Part shown: piece by piece, positions 1-9,712 of the stretch | Layout: the number at the start of each line of letters is the position of its first letter | How positions within the stretch are numbered: position 1 is the first letter of the stretch | Assembly: GCF_011290365.1 (NCBI RefSeq) | Contig: NZ_CP049786.1 | Location: 372,001-436,000 of the forward strand | DNA length: 64,000 bases | Origin: Leclercia sp. 29361 | GTDB taxonomy: Bacteria; Pseudomonadota; Gammaproteobacteria; Enterobacterales; Enterobacteriaceae | Reading direction: 5' to 3' | The notes under the pieces: generated by a model | Database searches by the model: none | Seen by the model: the letters and a program-made list of their open reading frames with translations, nothing else | What the model was told of the DNA's origin: nothing | Program-made: the position numbers and the translations under genes

Positions 1-75
1 GCCTTGTAAGAAATTGCTACAGCGCCGTTTTCGGATGGGCCGGGGCTGCCTGTGGCATATGAAAGGATCACTGTT

Positions 76-1290
76 ATGAAAATGAAAATTGGGGTTCTGA
101 TTGTGTCGGCCGCAATCATCGCCACTGCCGGGATTGCGTTTGCCCGGGATAGTGGCGGCAACGATGAGCCGGCCGCAGCGGCCGCACCTATGGCTCCCCA
201 GGTTCCCGTAGCCGAAGTGCTCTCGCGTCAGATAGTCCCTTCGGCAGAGTTTACCGGTTCATTGGCGGCCCCAAAAACCGTAGAGCTACGCCCACGCGTT
301 GGCGGTGCTATCGACGCTGTCAGCGTACCTGAAGGCAGCATAGTACGTCAGGGGCAGTTGCTGTTCCAAATTGATCCTCGTCCATTCCAGGTGGCTCTTA
401 ACAGCGCGCAAGCACGACTCAAGCAGGCAGAAGCGCTGGCTATCCAGGCCAATCGCGATTTTGAGCGAGTTGGCCGGCTGGTGAACAATGGCGCGGTATC
501 CCGGAAAGATTACGATGACGCAACTTCTACACGTCATGCTCGTCAGGCTGAGGTGCAAGCTGCAAAGGCCGCGGTTGCGGCGGCGACACTGGACTTGTCT
601 TATTCGCGCGTGGCGGCACCGATTACCGGCCGTGTGGATCGCATGCTGGTGACCGAGGGAAATCTGGTCAGCGGCGGTGGTACGGGATCTGCGACGCTAT
701 TGACAACGATTGTTTCCGTCAATCCGCTATACGCTTACTTTGATATTGACGAGGCGACGTTCCTTAATTCGGTCAGCAAGGCACGTCCTGACGCCGCAAA
801 TAAGGTTGAAGAGCGTTTACCTGTACATGTTGGGCTGGCGACAGAAAAAGGTTTCCCGCATCAGGGAACGCTCGATTTTGTCGGGAATCAGATCGACCGT
901 AGTACCGGTACTGTCAGGGTACGTGCCGTAATCCCTAACGAAGATGGGAAACTGACGCCAGGCGCCTTTGCCCGCGTGCAGCTGGCCACCGGTGCAGCAC
1001 ATCAGGCGATTCTGATTGACGATCAGGCGATAGGGAGCGATCAGGGACGCAACTATGTCCTGGTGGTGGGTGCGGATAATAAGGCGCAGTATCGCCCGAT
1101 TGAGCTGGGCGCGGTGGTTGATGGTTTGCGCGTGGTCAAGAGTGGCCTGAAAGCCGGTGAGAACATTATTATCAAGGGGCTGGTGCGTCCCGGTATGGCG
1201 GTGACGCCGCGTTTGACCCCGATGCAGGCTTCTGGCGCGTCGGTTAGCGAGGGGGAAAAAGCCGGCTCCGTTGAAGGGGGAGGCCAATAA
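76..1290 (+). CDS. RND efflux periplasmic adaptor (MexE/OqxA-like)
   Basis: Membrane-fusion (adaptor) subunit of a tripartite drug or solvent efflux pump, bridging the inner-membrane RND transporter and the outer-membrane channel in the periplasm. A hydrophobic N-terminal signal segment is followed by a Pro/Ala-rich linker, then the lipoyl/hairpin region (PRVGGAIDAVSVPEGS, then a long Ala/Gln-rich coiled coil at about residues 105-165) and the beta-barrel region. The frame stays open upstream to a GTG at 52, but ATG 76 is preferred because it has AAGGA upstream and begins a typical signal peptide. The stop overlaps the start of the transporter gene (shared A at 1290), so the three genes form one operon. 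No lipobox Cys is seen. The regulator, if local, lies left of the window. Confidence 0.9.
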   Translation: MKMKIGVLIVSAAIIATAGIAFARDSGGNDEPAAAAAPMAPQVPVAEVLSRQIVPSAEFTGSLAAPKTVELRPRVGGAIDAVSVPEGSIVRQGQLLFQIDPRPFQVALNSAQARLKQAEALAIQANRDFERVGRLVNNGAVSRKDYDDATSTRHARQAEVQAAKAAVAAATLDLSYSRVAAPITGRVDRMLVTEGNLVSGGGTGSATLLTTIVSVNPLYAYFDIDEATFLNSVSKARPDAANKVEERLPVHVGLATEKGFPHQGTLDFVGNQIDRSTGTVRVRAVIPNEDGKLTPGAFARVQLATGAAHQAILIDDQAIGSDQGRNYVLVVGADNKAQYRPIELGAVVDGLRVVKSGLKAGENIIIKGLVRPGMAVTPRLTPMQASGASVSEGEKAGSVEGGGQ

Positions 1291-4200
1291 TGAAATTCCC
1301 ACACTTCTTCATCCAGCGGCCTATTTTCGCGATTGTGTTATCGGTGTTTATGCTGATAGCTGGCGCTCTGGCTTTCTTTCAGCTTCCGCTGAGTGAATAC
1401 CCATCGGTAACACCGCCTACCGTGCAGGTTTCGGCAAGCTACCCTGGTGCTAACCCTAAAGTGATTGCTGACACCGTTGCTGCTCCACTGGAACAGGCAA
1501 TCAACGGGGTGGAAGGCATGTTGTACATGAGTTCCCAGATGTCTGCCGACGGTCGAATGGTATTGACGATTTCATTCCGGCAGGGAACCGACCCCGATAT
1601 TGCGCAGATTCAGGTGCAGAACCGGGTTTCTCGGGCCTTGCCGCGCTTGCCGCCTGAGGTGCAGCAGATCGGTGTCGTGACGGAGAAAACGTCACCGGAT
1701 ATCCTCATGGTTGTGCATATATTTGCGCAGGGCGATCGCTACGATCCGCTTTATGTTTCCAACTATGCCATGTTGAACGTGCGTGATGAGCTATCACGCT
1801 TGCCAGGTATTGCCAGCGTCACGCTTGGAGGCGAGGGTGAATACGCGATGCGTGTCTGGCTGGATCCGACCAAAGTCGCTTCCCGTGGTTTAACGGCCAG
1901 TGATGTGACTGCTGCAATTCGTGAGCAGAATGTCCAGGTCGCGGCCGGTTCTGTCGGTCAACAGCCGAACAGCTCTTCTGCCTTTGAAGTCAGTATCAAT
2001 GCCCAGGGGCGTCTGACCACCGTTGAGCAGTTTGGCGATATTGTGATCAAAGCTGGCGCTGATGGCCAGGTTACCCGCCTGCGCGATGTTGCGCGTCTGG
2101 AGTTGGGATCGGACAACTATTCCCTGCGCAGCCTGCTGGATGATAAAAATGCCGTGGGTATGCACATCGTTATGACGCCTGGCGCCAATGCGCTGGACGT
2201 CTCTGCCTCGGTTCGGGCGACGATGGCGAGGTTGCAGGCCAACTTCCCGGAAGGTATCGAATATCGTATCGCTTATGACCCGACAGTGTTTGTCAGCGCC
2301 TCGTTGAAATCAGTGGCAATGACGTTGCTGGAGGCAACGGTGTTGGTGGTACTGGTGGTGATGCTGTTCCTGCAAACCTGGCGGGCTTCTATCATCCCTC
2401 TGGTCGCGGTACCTATTTCGTTGGTCGGTACTTTCGCCCTCATGTATTTGTTCGGCTTTTCGCTCAACACGCTGTCGTTGTTTGGTCTGGTGTTATCGAT
2501 AGGTATCGTTGTCGATGATGCCATTGTGGTGGTTGAAAACGTCGAACGACATATTGCGCAGGGCCGTTCTCCGAAAGAAGCGGCAAGAAGGGCCATGGAC
2601 GAGGTTACCGGCCCTATTTTAGCCATTACTTCCGTTTTGGCAGCTGTGTTTATTCCTTCAGCGTTCCTGTCAGGATTGCAGGGGGAATTCTATCGCCAGT
2701 TCGCGCTGACCATCGCCATTTCGACGATCTTATCTGCGATCAACTCGTTGACGTTATCGCCGGCTCTGGCATCAGTGCTGCTTAGACCTCATCAGGATAT
2801 GGCGCAGGCCGACAGGTTGACGCGCGTCATGGATCGCGTATTCGGTGGTTTCTTCCGTCGCTTTAACGCTTTCTTCGATAGATTGTCGAACAACTACGTT
2901 GGTGCAGTCCGCCGGGCCGTACGCGGTAGTATCATCGTGCTGGTGCTGTATGCCGGTTTCCTGGGCCTGACATTGTTGGGGTTCCAGCAGGTTCCTAACG
3001 GTTTTGTGCCCGCTCAGGATAAATACTATCTGGTTGGGATTGCTCAATTACCTTCCGGCGCTTCGTTGGATCGCACGGAAGCCGTAGTGAAAGAAATGTC
3101 CAGAATTGCGCTGGCAGAACCTGGAGTGGAAAGCGTCGTGGCGTTTCCTGGGTTGTCGGTAAACGGCCCAAACATGCCTAACTCCGCATTGATGTTTACA
3201 ATGCTGAAGCCCTTCAGTGAACGTAAGGACCCTTCGCTGTCCGCAGCAGCTATTGCCGGTAGTCTGATGGGGAAATTTAGCCAGATACCTGACGGCTTTG
3301 TTGGGATCTTCCCCCCACCACCGGTACCGGGGCTGGGCAGTATGGGAGGATTTAAACTCCAGATCGAAGACCGGGCAGGGCTTGGCTTTGAAGAACTGAC
3401 CCGTGTTCAAGGGATGGTCATGGCTAAGGCCATGCAGGCCCCTGAACTGGCAGGGATGATGGCCAGTTTCCAGACTAACGCACCTCAGTTGCAGGTTGAT
3501 ATCGACCGCGTGAAAGCCAAGTCTCAGGGCGTCGCACTGACCGATATCTTTGATACATTACAGGTGAATCTGGGGTCGCTGTATGTGAATGACTTTAACC
3601 GCTTCGGTCGTACGTATCGGGTGATCACTCAGGCAGATGCGCAATTCCGTATGCAGCCTGAAGATATCGGGTTGCTTAAAGTGCGTAATGCCACGGGTGA
3701 AATGATCCCACTGGGAACGCTGGTGAACATTACCCGTACCTCTGGACCAGACCGTGTTATGCGTTACAACGGTTATCCGTCGGCAGATATTACGGGTGGC
3801 CCAGCTCCAGGCTACTCCTCCGGACAGGCAACGGCAGCTATTGAGAAGATCGTTAGTGAAACGCTGCCTGAGGGGATGACATTCGAATGGACCGATCTGA
3901 CTTACCAGGAGAAGCAGGCTGGCAACTCGGCGCTGTATATCTTCCCGTTGGCGGTATTCCTGGCGTTCCTGATCCTGGCCGCACAATACAACAGCTGGTC
4001 ACTGCCGTTTGCGGTGCTATTAATTGCCCCAATGGCATTACTTTCCGCGATCGCCGGGGTTTGGCTATCGAATGGAGATAACAACATCTTCACGCAGATT
4101 GGTTTTGTGGTTCTGGTGGGCCTGGCGGCGAAAAACGCAATCCTGATAGTCGAGTTCGCTCGTGCCAGAGAGAGTGAAGGCGTCGATCCTCTGGCTGCCG

Positions 4201-4463
4201 TCCTGGAGGCCGCTCGCCTGCGTCTGCGCCCGATACTGATGACTTCGTTGGCATTTATTGCGGGGGTTGTGCCTTTGGTGATCGCGAGCGGTGCCGGTGC
4301 GGAAATGCGTCATGCCATGGGGATTGCCGTGTTTGCCGGGATGCTGGGGGTGACGCTGTTCGGACTCTTGTTGACGCCAGTGTTCTATGTCGTGGTACGT
4401 AAGCTGGTTATTCGCCGGGAAATCAAGCAGGCACAGCGGGCAATCAGTGATTCACGACCATGA
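1290..4463 (+). CDS. RND efflux transporter, HAE1 family (MexF/OqxB/AcrB-like)
   Basis: Inner-membrane proton-driven drug exporter of 1057 residues, the usual length for hydrophobe/amphiphile efflux-1 RND pumps. It starts with the classic MKFPHFFIQRPIFAIVLS first transmembrane helix. TM4 carries the paired acidic residues of the proton relay (GIVVDDAIVVVENVERH, near residue 405). The C-terminal half contains the repeated TM block (GLAAKNAILIVEFAR, near 950). It sits between adaptor and outer-membrane genes with overlapping junctions on both sides, so the operon is self-sufficient. Likely substrates are organic molecules rather than metals, because the metal-type (CzcA/CusA) signatures are absent. 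The exact substrate cannot be told. Confidence 0.93.
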   Translation: MKFPHFFIQRPIFAIVLSVFMLIAGALAFFQLPLSEYPSVTPPTVQVSASYPGANPKVIADTVAAPLEQAINGVEGMLYMSSQMSADGRMVLTISFRQGTDPDIAQIQVQNRVSRALPRLPPEVQQIGVVTEKTSPDILMVVHIFAQGDRYDPLYVSNYAMLNVRDELSRLPGIASVTLGGEGEYAMRVWLDPTKVASRGLTASDVTAAIREQNVQVAAGSVGQQPNSSSAFEVSINAQGRLTTVEQFGDIVIKAGADGQVTRLRDVARLELGSDNYSLRSLLDDKNAVGMHIVMTPGANALDVSASVRATMARLQANFPEGIEYRIAYDPTVFVSASLKSVAMTLLEATVLVVLVVMLFLQTWRASIIPLVAVPISLVGTFALMYLFGFSLNTLSLFGLVLSIGIVVDDAIVVVENVERHIAQGRSPKEAARRAMDEVTGPILAITSVLAAVFIPSAFLSGLQGEFYRQFALTIAISTILSAINSLTLSPALASVLLRPHQDMAQADRLTRVMDRVFGGFFRRFNAFFDRLSNNYVGAVRRAVRGSIIVLVLYAGFLGLTLLGFQQVPNGFVPAQDKYYLVGIAQLPSGASLDRTEAVVKEMSRIALAEPGVESVVAFPGLSVNGPNMPNSALMFTMLKPFSERKDPSLSAAAIAGSLMGKFSQIPDGFVGIFPPPPVPGLGSMGGFKLQIEDRAGLGFEELTRVQGMVMAKAMQAPELAGMMASFQTNAPQLQVDIDRVKAKSQGVALTDIFDTLQVNLGSLYVNDFNRFGRTYRVITQADAQFRMQPEDIGLLKVRNATGEMIPLGTLVNITRTSGPDRVMRYNGYPSADITGGPAPGYSSGQATAAIEKIVSETLPEGMTFEWTDLTYQEKQAGNSALYIFPLAVFLAFLILAAQYNSWSLPFAVLLIAPMALLSAIAGVWLSNGDNNIFTQIGFVVLVGLAAKNAILIVEFARARESEGVDPLAAVLEAARLRLRPILMTSLAFIAGVVPLVIASGAGAEMRHAMGIAVFAGMLGVTLFGLLLTPVFYVVVRKLVIRREIKQAQRAISDSRP

Positions 4464-4480
4464 CGGGCGGAGCGAGAATA

Positions 4481-5950
4481 ATGAAAGCAGAGTATGAAAT
4501 GAACCATCGTATTAATAAACTCCAGGTGCTGGTGATGGCGGTGGTATTGGCCGGTTGTACTATGGCGCCGGACTACGAACGGCCTTCTGCACCAACGAGC
4601 TCGAGCTATCCTTCGGGAGCGGCTTATGCTCAGGGCACGGTTTCACGGGTTCAGACTGCCGTGGCTGATATCGGTTGGCACGATTTTTATCGTGATCCGT
4701 TGTTGCAGCAATTACTTGAGGTCGCGTTGGCAAACAACCGCGATCTGCGCAAGTCGGTGCTGGATGTTGAGGCCGCGCGGGCCCAGTACCGGATCCGTCG
4801 TGCCGATATGTTGCCAACACTGAATGTGGATGCGGGCTCTGCTATGCAGCGTCTGCCCGCAGATGTCAGCCCGAGTGGTTCAACTCAGATAACGCGGAGT
4901 TATGACGTTAATGGTGCAGTGTCAGCCTGGGAACTGGATTTGTGGGGACGGGTTCGTAGCCTCAGCGATCGGGCGCTGGCAACTTACCTGGCGTTGGATG
5001 AAACACGGATTGCGGCAAGGCTGAGCCTGCTCGCTGAGGTGACAAACGCTTATCTGACGTTGCGTGCGGATCAGGAGTTGCTGCAACTGGCTCACGATAC
5101 GCTGACCACGCAAAAGAGGACTTACGCATTGACCCAGGCGCTGTTTGATGCGGGTAATGCAACGCAAATCGATTTGCGGCGTGCAGATATTGCGTTGCGT
5201 ACTGCGGAAGTCAGTCAGGCGGCTTATACGAGGGTGGCGGCGCAGGATCGCAATGCACTGGTTCTGCTTTTAGGGCAGCCATTGACGGCCGAACTCTCGG
5301 CCAGCCTGGATAAAGCGAATACCTTGCCCGATGACATCATCCCTTCAGCGTTGCCGGCGGGCTTGCCGGCCGAATTGATGGTGCGTCGTCCGGATGTCCG
5401 TGCGGCAGAGCAGCAACTGCGTGCAGCTAATGCCAATATCGGGGCCGCTCGCGCGGCATTCTTCCCGGCAATCAGTTTGACAGGATCGGCTGGTACGGCC
5501 AGTTCGAGTCTGGACGGGTTGTTCGATCCGGGGTCAGCGGCCTGGAGTTTTGTTCCGCAAATCTCGTTGCCTATTTTCCGGGGGGGCGCGCTGCGCGCCA
5601 ATCTGGACCTGGCCCAGGTACAAAAGCGCATCGAAATTGCGAATTACGAGAAGGCGATTCAAGTTGCTTTCCGCGAGGTGGCTGATGGCCTGGCGGGCAG
5701 ACAAACCCTGGATGATCAATTCCGTTCAGAACAATTGTTGGTGCAGGCCAGCCAGGCTAACTATGAATTGGCCTCACAGCGCTTCCGGGCCGGTATTGAC
5801 GATAATCTGGCGGAGCTTGACGCACAACGAGCTCTGTTCAGTGCGCAACAAACTCTGGTTCAAACCCGACTGGCGCGAATGAGCAATTTGGTCAATTTGT
5901 ATAAAGCGCTAGGGGGCGGATGGACAGAAAGCTCTCCGGCTAAGCCATAA
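4481..5950 (+). CDS. Outer-membrane efflux lipoprotein (OprM/NodT family)
   Basis: TolC-like outer-membrane channel of the pump encoded just upstream. It has a lipoprotein signal ending VLAGC with the modified Cys shortly after the hydrophobic segment, then two repeated outer-membrane-efflux domains rich in heptad-like helices (about residues 60-260 and 270-480). Possible starts are ATG 4460 (overlapping the previous stop as ATGA), 4481 and 4499. I prefer 4481 because GGAG lies about 8 nt upstream. The operon seems to end here, because a 345-bp gap follows. Confidence 0.88.
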   Translation: MKAEYEMNHRINKLQVLVMAVVLAGCTMAPDYERPSAPTSSSYPSGAAYAQGTVSRVQTAVADIGWHDFYRDPLLQQLLEVALANNRDLRKSVLDVEAARAQYRIRRADMLPTLNVDAGSAMQRLPADVSPSGSTQITRSYDVNGAVSAWELDLWGRVRSLSDRALATYLALDETRIAARLSLLAEVTNAYLTLRADQELLQLAHDTLTTQKRTYALTQALFDAGNATQIDLRRADIALRTAEVSQAAYTRVAAQDRNALVLLLGQPLTAELSASLDKANTLPDDIIPSALPAGLPAELMVRRPDVRAAEQQLRAANANIGAARAAFFPAISLTGSAGTASSSLDGLFDPGSAAWSFVPQISLPIFRGGALRANLDLAQVQKRIEIANYEKAIQVAFREVADGLAGRQTLDDQFRSEQLLVQASQANYELASQRFRAGIDDNLAELDAQRALFSAQQTLVQTRLARMSNLVNLYKALGGGWTESSPAKP

Positions 5951-6233
5951 CTCTCCGGGCAGGTTAACGCCACTGTCTGGCGATAAGGTCGGCAATACGT
6001 GGGTGGAGGGATAAAACCGCCCGCGTATTGCATTGTCGTAGGGATAAGGGGTTACGGCGCGGCAACCACTTCTTTTACTGCGAGGACTGCTACGTCTTCG
6101 TCTTGTTGCCCGACAGCCGGCAGAAAGCACAACTGAACGGTTTACTTGAAATACTTTGGGGCAGTATATATCCCCACCTCAGGTGAAACGCTTAGTCAGA
6201 GAATATAAGCACGAAAATTTTTGGCGATAGGGC
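5951..6233. other. Intergenic region, no gene seen
   Basis: No convincing ORF, RNA or repeat is seen between the efflux operon and the MerR-type promoter. Open frames on the minus strand here lack ribosome-binding sites and recognisable products. Confidence 0.5.
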
Positions 6234-6264
6234 TTGACCTTACAACGGTGGCAAGTTCTATCAT
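6234..6264 (+). promoter_or_regulatory. MerR/CueR-type promoter of the copZ-like gene
   Basis: TTGACC (6234-6239) and TATCAT (6259-6264) are separated by 19 bp. This overlong spacing is the hallmark of MerR-family-activated promoters. The spacer holds an imperfect dyad (ACCTTAC..GCAAGTT), close to the CueR pattern. The CueR-like regulators at 32217 or 38031 are candidate activators. Confidence 0.75.
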
Positions 6265-6295
6265 TGAAGTTACTACAACTAAATAGGATATATAT

Positions 6296-6487
6296 ATGCA
6301 ATTACATCTAGAAAATATGACATGCGGCGGATGTGCCCGGACAGTGACTAAAGTGATTCAAAATATTGATCCTGAAGCAAGTATCATAACTGATCCACCG
6401 ACTCGTAAGATCGAAGTGAAAACTTCTTTATCTACTGAACAAGTTGCTAATGCTTTACGTGAGGCAGGTTTTCCTCCGAGAGAGTAG
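6296..6487 (+). CDS. Heavy-metal-associated (HMA) chaperone, CopZ-like
   Basis: A 63-residue single HMA-domain protein with the metal-binding motif MTCGGCARTV (Cys pair around residues 10-13) and the expected ferredoxin-like beta-alpha-beta pattern ending EAGFPP. Small cytosolic proteins of this type carry Cu(I), or sometimes other soft metals, to P-type ATPases or sensors. It is monocistronic, with a MerR-type promoter 32 bp upstream and a strong terminator just after the stop. A copper ATPase with two similar HMA domains lies at 29708, so the two may work together although they are 23 kb apart. Confidence 0.85.
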   Translation: MQLHLENMTCGGCARTVTKVIQNIDPEASIITDPPTRKIEVKTSLSTEQVANALREAGFPPRE

Positions 6488-6493
6488 TTAACT

Positions 6494-6530
6494 AAAAATG
6501 GTTACCTCCCCGCTGTGGTAACCATTTTTT
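6494..6530 (+). terminator. Rho-independent terminator
   Basis: Inverted repeat AAATGGTTACC / GGTAACCATTT with a GC-containing loop followed by six T residues, directly after the copZ-like stop. Confidence 0.9.
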
Positions 6531-6865
6531 ATCATGTATCCTTACGGTTAGAAGTATTTCTGTTATTATTATGCACCATGGTGGGGTGTTTAGATGTCTT
6601 GAGTTGTAGTTTTGATTTAATATGTCTATTACTTAACTCACTAATTTTTTCTCTATGTTAAATGTATTGTGTTCAATATTTATGTGTGATTTACTAAATC
6701 ATCGGTTTTTTCTTTTAAGGCCTCATTAATGTATCATGTGACGTCAAGTATTTGTGGAGGGGGTATTTGGTTTTTTTTAAATATATTAAGAACAGGGTGG
6801 TATGCCAAATTTATCATCATAAAAAGTAAGAAGAGCGAAGTATACGTAAACCAAACGCTGTAAGT
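6531..6865. other. AT-rich non-coding stretch
   Basis: No ORF, RNA or repeat can be supported here. Base composition is much lower in GC than in the flanking efflux genes, which fits a junction between separately acquired segments. Confidence 0.5.
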
Positions 6866-7300
6866 TTAAGCATGCCATTTTTGTTCCATGCACTTCTTGA
6901 TAGCTCCGGGTTTTCAGTCATCAGCCGATACCTCTTCCTGTATCAGGTTATTCAGAGATTCATGAGGCCGCTCGTTATTGTATTACCTCAGCCAGCATAA
7001 TGTAATTCTCCCGTACCTCATTCTGAGTTCTAAATAGATTAAAATCCAGTATTTATGTCCGATAGCGGCGGTTAAACAGCTCTGCTTTGCATTAGTAACC
7101 CGCGTCCCCGGTGGGCATTGATACGATATGCTTCCTGCGGAGAATGCACCGACTGGTATTTCTGTGCCGGCCTTAGAACTTTTGCTTCAGCATCTCCTGA
7201 AGCATCTCCTTGTCCACACTCAGGCCAGCCACCTGTTTCTTCAGTCGCTGATTTTCATCCTCCTGCTGCCGCATGTGATTCAGTTCTGAATGAGAAATAT
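6866..7300 (-). pseudogene. IS3-family transposase relic (orfA and orfB ends)
   Basis: Reading the minus strand, about 7290-7150 encodes a typical OrfA C-terminus (ENQRLKKQVAGLSVDKEML then a stop). Positions 7010-6880 encode an OrfB C-terminus (NERPHESLNNLIQEE, then after a +1 shift YRLMTENPELSRSAWNKNG). The catalytic core between them is deleted, so this is an immobile relic. The family is clear from the paired ends; the exact IS name is not. Confidence 0.75.
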
Positions 7301-7526
7301 CGCCTTATTCCTTACGGTATGTAATGGGATTGTCAGGGCATCGTACAATAGCGTGTTCGACAGCGTGATGAACTACTGTCCAGAAGAGCTTGACCGTACG
7401 CTCGATATAATTCTCGATAGCGTGGAGGCTCATATAAAGGTCTATGTGTCGGTCAAGAATCTTGATGCCAGTATGGTGGTAAAAGTACTCAATGAAGTAA
7501 TGTCAGAAAATATTATTGCCATCTAA
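7290..7526 (+). CDS. Small hypothetical protein
   Basis: A possible 78-residue protein; an internal start nearer 7335 is equally likely because the first codons overlap the IS relic. The C-terminal 55 residues look protein-like (EELDRTLDIILDSVEAHI, balanced charge, no low complexity), and a perfect hairpin follows the stop by 10 bp. I do not recognise a family. It could be the tail of a larger gene cut by the IS relic. Confidence 0.3.
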   Translation: MRNIALFLTVCNGIVRASYNSVFDSVMNYCPEELDRTLDIILDSVEAHIKVYVSVKNLDASMVVKVLNEVMSENIIAI

Positions 7527-7535
7527 AAATCAAAG

Positions 7536-7553
7536 AGACTGATATATCAGTCT
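7536..7553 (+). terminator. Perfect 18-bp palindrome, possible terminator
   Basis: AGACTGATA / TATCAGTCT with no loop, followed by TTAAAATAAT. It lies just after the small ORF. The T-run is weak, so an operator is an alternative. Confidence 0.4.
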
Positions 7554-8104
7554 TAAAATAATAGTCAGTTAGAGACTCAACGGACGGAACAAATTAGCTG
7601 GCAGTGCGTACTATATCCATACTATTATGGGATGACGATATTCAATTTATGTCAAACTTTTCAAGTCTTCACTCGTCAATTCTGGTCACGCAGGGATTCG
7701 GCCCATTCAACATGTGATGTCGTGGTTTTTCTGATATTTTCGTGGTCATTGTTTATGGGGGCAGAAGAACCACGGCGGGAATATAGTCCGTGCAGTCTTA
7801 TTTAATATGCTAAGGTTTTCTTTCGCTATACATGGTTTTATACTACCGAGAATATAGATAAAGGATTTGGAAAGGTAATGAATTTTAATGCTGTCCTCAT
7901 ATGCTATTATCCTGCGCTTATAATCCACCCCACTGAAAGTGTAATAGTACATGTTCCTGCTCGTAATCTTCCGGTGATATATCACTCAGGGCTTGAGGCC
8001 ATTTCCAAGCCAATAGATGACTCGCAAAACATCATCTGATATCAACATTCAAATATATGTTTCTGATAGTCCACTTTTCGGAGACTCTGCCAGTTCCAGG
8101 CGCG
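7554..8104. other. Non-coding region
   Basis: No supportable gene. Short minus-strand open frames here are AT-rich, lack ribosome-binding sites and match nothing recognisable. Confidence 0.45.
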
Positions 8105-8890
8105 TCAGAATGTCCAGTTGATACCAGCAAAACCGCTGATATTGTCTCGCGCTGACACAACAGGACTGTCACTGGTTTTATCCGCAAGCCAGGCATATGA
8201 AGCGCCCAGTAGGGTGCCCCAGTGTTCATTAAACTGATGCTGCCAGCTCAGGGTGGTCTGCGTAGCGTAAAATCCTGCGCTACGGTTGTATTCCCGAAAA
8301 CCGGTTGTGCGGCTCTGGGCAGCATTAACGCCGTACCAGGTATTAATGTACCGGGCATCACCAAAAAGTGCCGCGCCCTGCAAGGCAACCGTATCTGTGT
8401 CGTTCTGCCAGGGCACGAGCGTCAGCGAGGCCTGGTACTGTACCCCCTGTGAATCCGTCAGCGGCAGAGTTGCACGGATTTCCGGGGTAAACCAGCTGTT
8501 CACCTGCCAGCCAACAGCAACCTGCGTGTTCAGTGCACCACGGATGTTTCCCATTCCTTTCAGTTTGTCAGAACCATCGCGCCACGATGAATTTTGATCG
8601 GCACGGCCAAAACTGTATCCGAACGCATTTTCAAAATAGAGCCCATTATCCGTCTGCAGGTCATAACCGATACCTTTTGTTGAGCCGAAGAAAAACGCGC
8701 CTTTACGGGCCTGCAGGGAAGGCATCACTGTCCAGTGCTGCTTATCCGCGCCACTGTAGCGGGGGGCGTTTTCTCCTATTATCCCCACCGTCACTCCATC
8801 CTGATTGCCGCTGTCGGCAATAGCGGACCCGCAGGTCGCTGCCAGCAGGATCATAGTACACCCTGTTACAGACGAACACGTTGCCATCAT
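8105..8890 (-). CDS. MipA/OmpV-family outer-membrane protein
   Basis: A 261-residue protein (two adjacent ATGs, so 260 if the second is used) with an N-terminal signal peptide ending near ATCGSAIADS, followed by alternating amphipathic beta strands and a terminal aromatic residue (GINWTF), as in outer-membrane beta barrels. MipA/OmpV members act as scaffolds or outer-membrane proteins in envelope stress and antibiotic contexts. It is divergent from the response regulator at 9017. Tandem 11-bp boxes in the shared region point towards this gene, so it is probably a target of that regulator. The RND pump of this locus has no OprM-like gene, but a MipA protein is not known to replace one. Confidence 0.82.
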   Translation of the reverse strand: MMATCSSVTGCTMILLAATCGSAIADSGNQDGVTVGIIGENAPRYSGADKQHWTVMPSLQARKGAFFFGSTKGIGYDLQTDNGLYFENAFGYSFGRADQNSSWRDGSDKLKGMGNIRGALNTQVAVGWQVNSWFTPEIRATLPLTDSQGVQYQASLTLVPWQNDTDTVALQGAALFGDARYINTWYGVNAAQSRTTGFREYNRSAGFYATQTTLSWQHQFNEHWGTLLGASYAWLADKTSDSPVVSARDNISGFAGINWTF

Positions 8891-8985
8891 ATATCCCTCG
8901 TTTTATGTTTATGCATTACGGTAAGCTGTAACCGCCCGGCAAACCGCAGTGGATTATGACGATGCTTTATCAAGACTCAGCGTGG

Positions 8986-9007
8986 AAACCATCAAGAAAC
9001 CATCAAG
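8986..9007 (-). promoter_or_regulatory. Tandem response-regulator boxes upstream of the MipA-like gene
   Basis: Two perfect, directly adjacent copies of AAACCATCAAG (read as CTTGATGGTTT towards the MipA-like gene). The period is 11 bp, as expected for head-to-tail binding of an OmpR-family dimer. The same box, in the same orientation relative to the gene, precedes the adaptor gene at 10977. Confidence 0.7.
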
Positions 9008-9016
9008 GCAGAATGA

Positions 9017-9712
9017 ATGAACACAAAACGTATTCTGATTATCGAGGACGACCGGGATGCGGCGAATGTTCTCGAAGCCTATCTTCGCCGTGAAAACTTC
9101 GGGGTCATACTGGCCCATGATGGAAAAGCAGGACTTGAAGCCGCCCTTACCCAGCATCCTGCACTTATTCTGCTTGATATCATGCTGCCGGGTATGACCG
9201 GAACAGAAATACTCAGCCGGCTGCGCCGCGAATCCGATGTTCCCGTGATAATGGTCACCGCAATGGGCGAGGCTCCGGACCGTATCGGGGCCTTACGCTT
9301 CGGTGCGGATGATTATGTCGTCAAACCTTATCATCCGGGTGAGGTCGTGGCCCGGGTGCAGGCGGTGTTACGGCGTGGGGCGGCAGCGCATACTGACGCT
9401 GAAAATTATCGCCGGGTGGGGGCCGTTGAACTCAACCGGGACACCATGTCAGTCGCTATTATTCACGGTGAAAACCGGGTGCACCTTGAGCTGACCCCCA
9501 CCGAGTTTTCACTGCTGGACATGATGATGACCCGCCCCCGGAGCGTCTGTTCCCGTCAGACCCTGCTTGAACACTGTCTGCCGGAGAGTGATGCCCTGGA
9601 GAGGGTGGTTGATACACACATCTATAACCTGCGCCGCAAACTGGAAAAAGCGGGGGTCAGCGGTGTGCTGACCAGCGTGAGAGGGGTCGGTTACCGGTAT
9701 TTGCAGCCATGA
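9017..9712 (+). CDS. OmpR-family response regulator (BaeR-like)
   Basis: Transcription factor of a two-component system. The receiver domain (about 1-118) has the acidic pocket (EDD at 10-12), phospho-acceptor Asp near residue 54 (LLDIMLPG) and Lys near 103 (VVKPY). A C-terminal winged helix (about 135-231) carries VDTHIYNLRRKLE and the GVGYRY ending. The stop overlaps the histidine kinase start by 4 nt. The likely targets are the divergent MipA-like gene and the RND genes downstream, judging from shared 11-bp boxes. Confidence 0.93.
   Translation: MNTKRILIIEDDRDAANVLEAYLRRENFGVILAHDGKAGLEAALTQHPALILLDIMLPGMTGTEILSRLRRESDVPVIMVTAMGEAPDRIGALRFGADDYVVKPYHPGEVVARVQAVLRRGAAAHTDAENYRRVGAVELNRDTMSVAIIHGENRVHLELTPTEFSLLDMMMTRPRSVCSRQTLLEHCLPESDALERVVDTHIYNLRRKLEKAGVSGVLTSVRGVGYRYLQP

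Noticed and set aside
1..75. Promoter for the first efflux operon
   Set aside because: Only 75 bases are visible; no convincing -35/-10 pair could be set.
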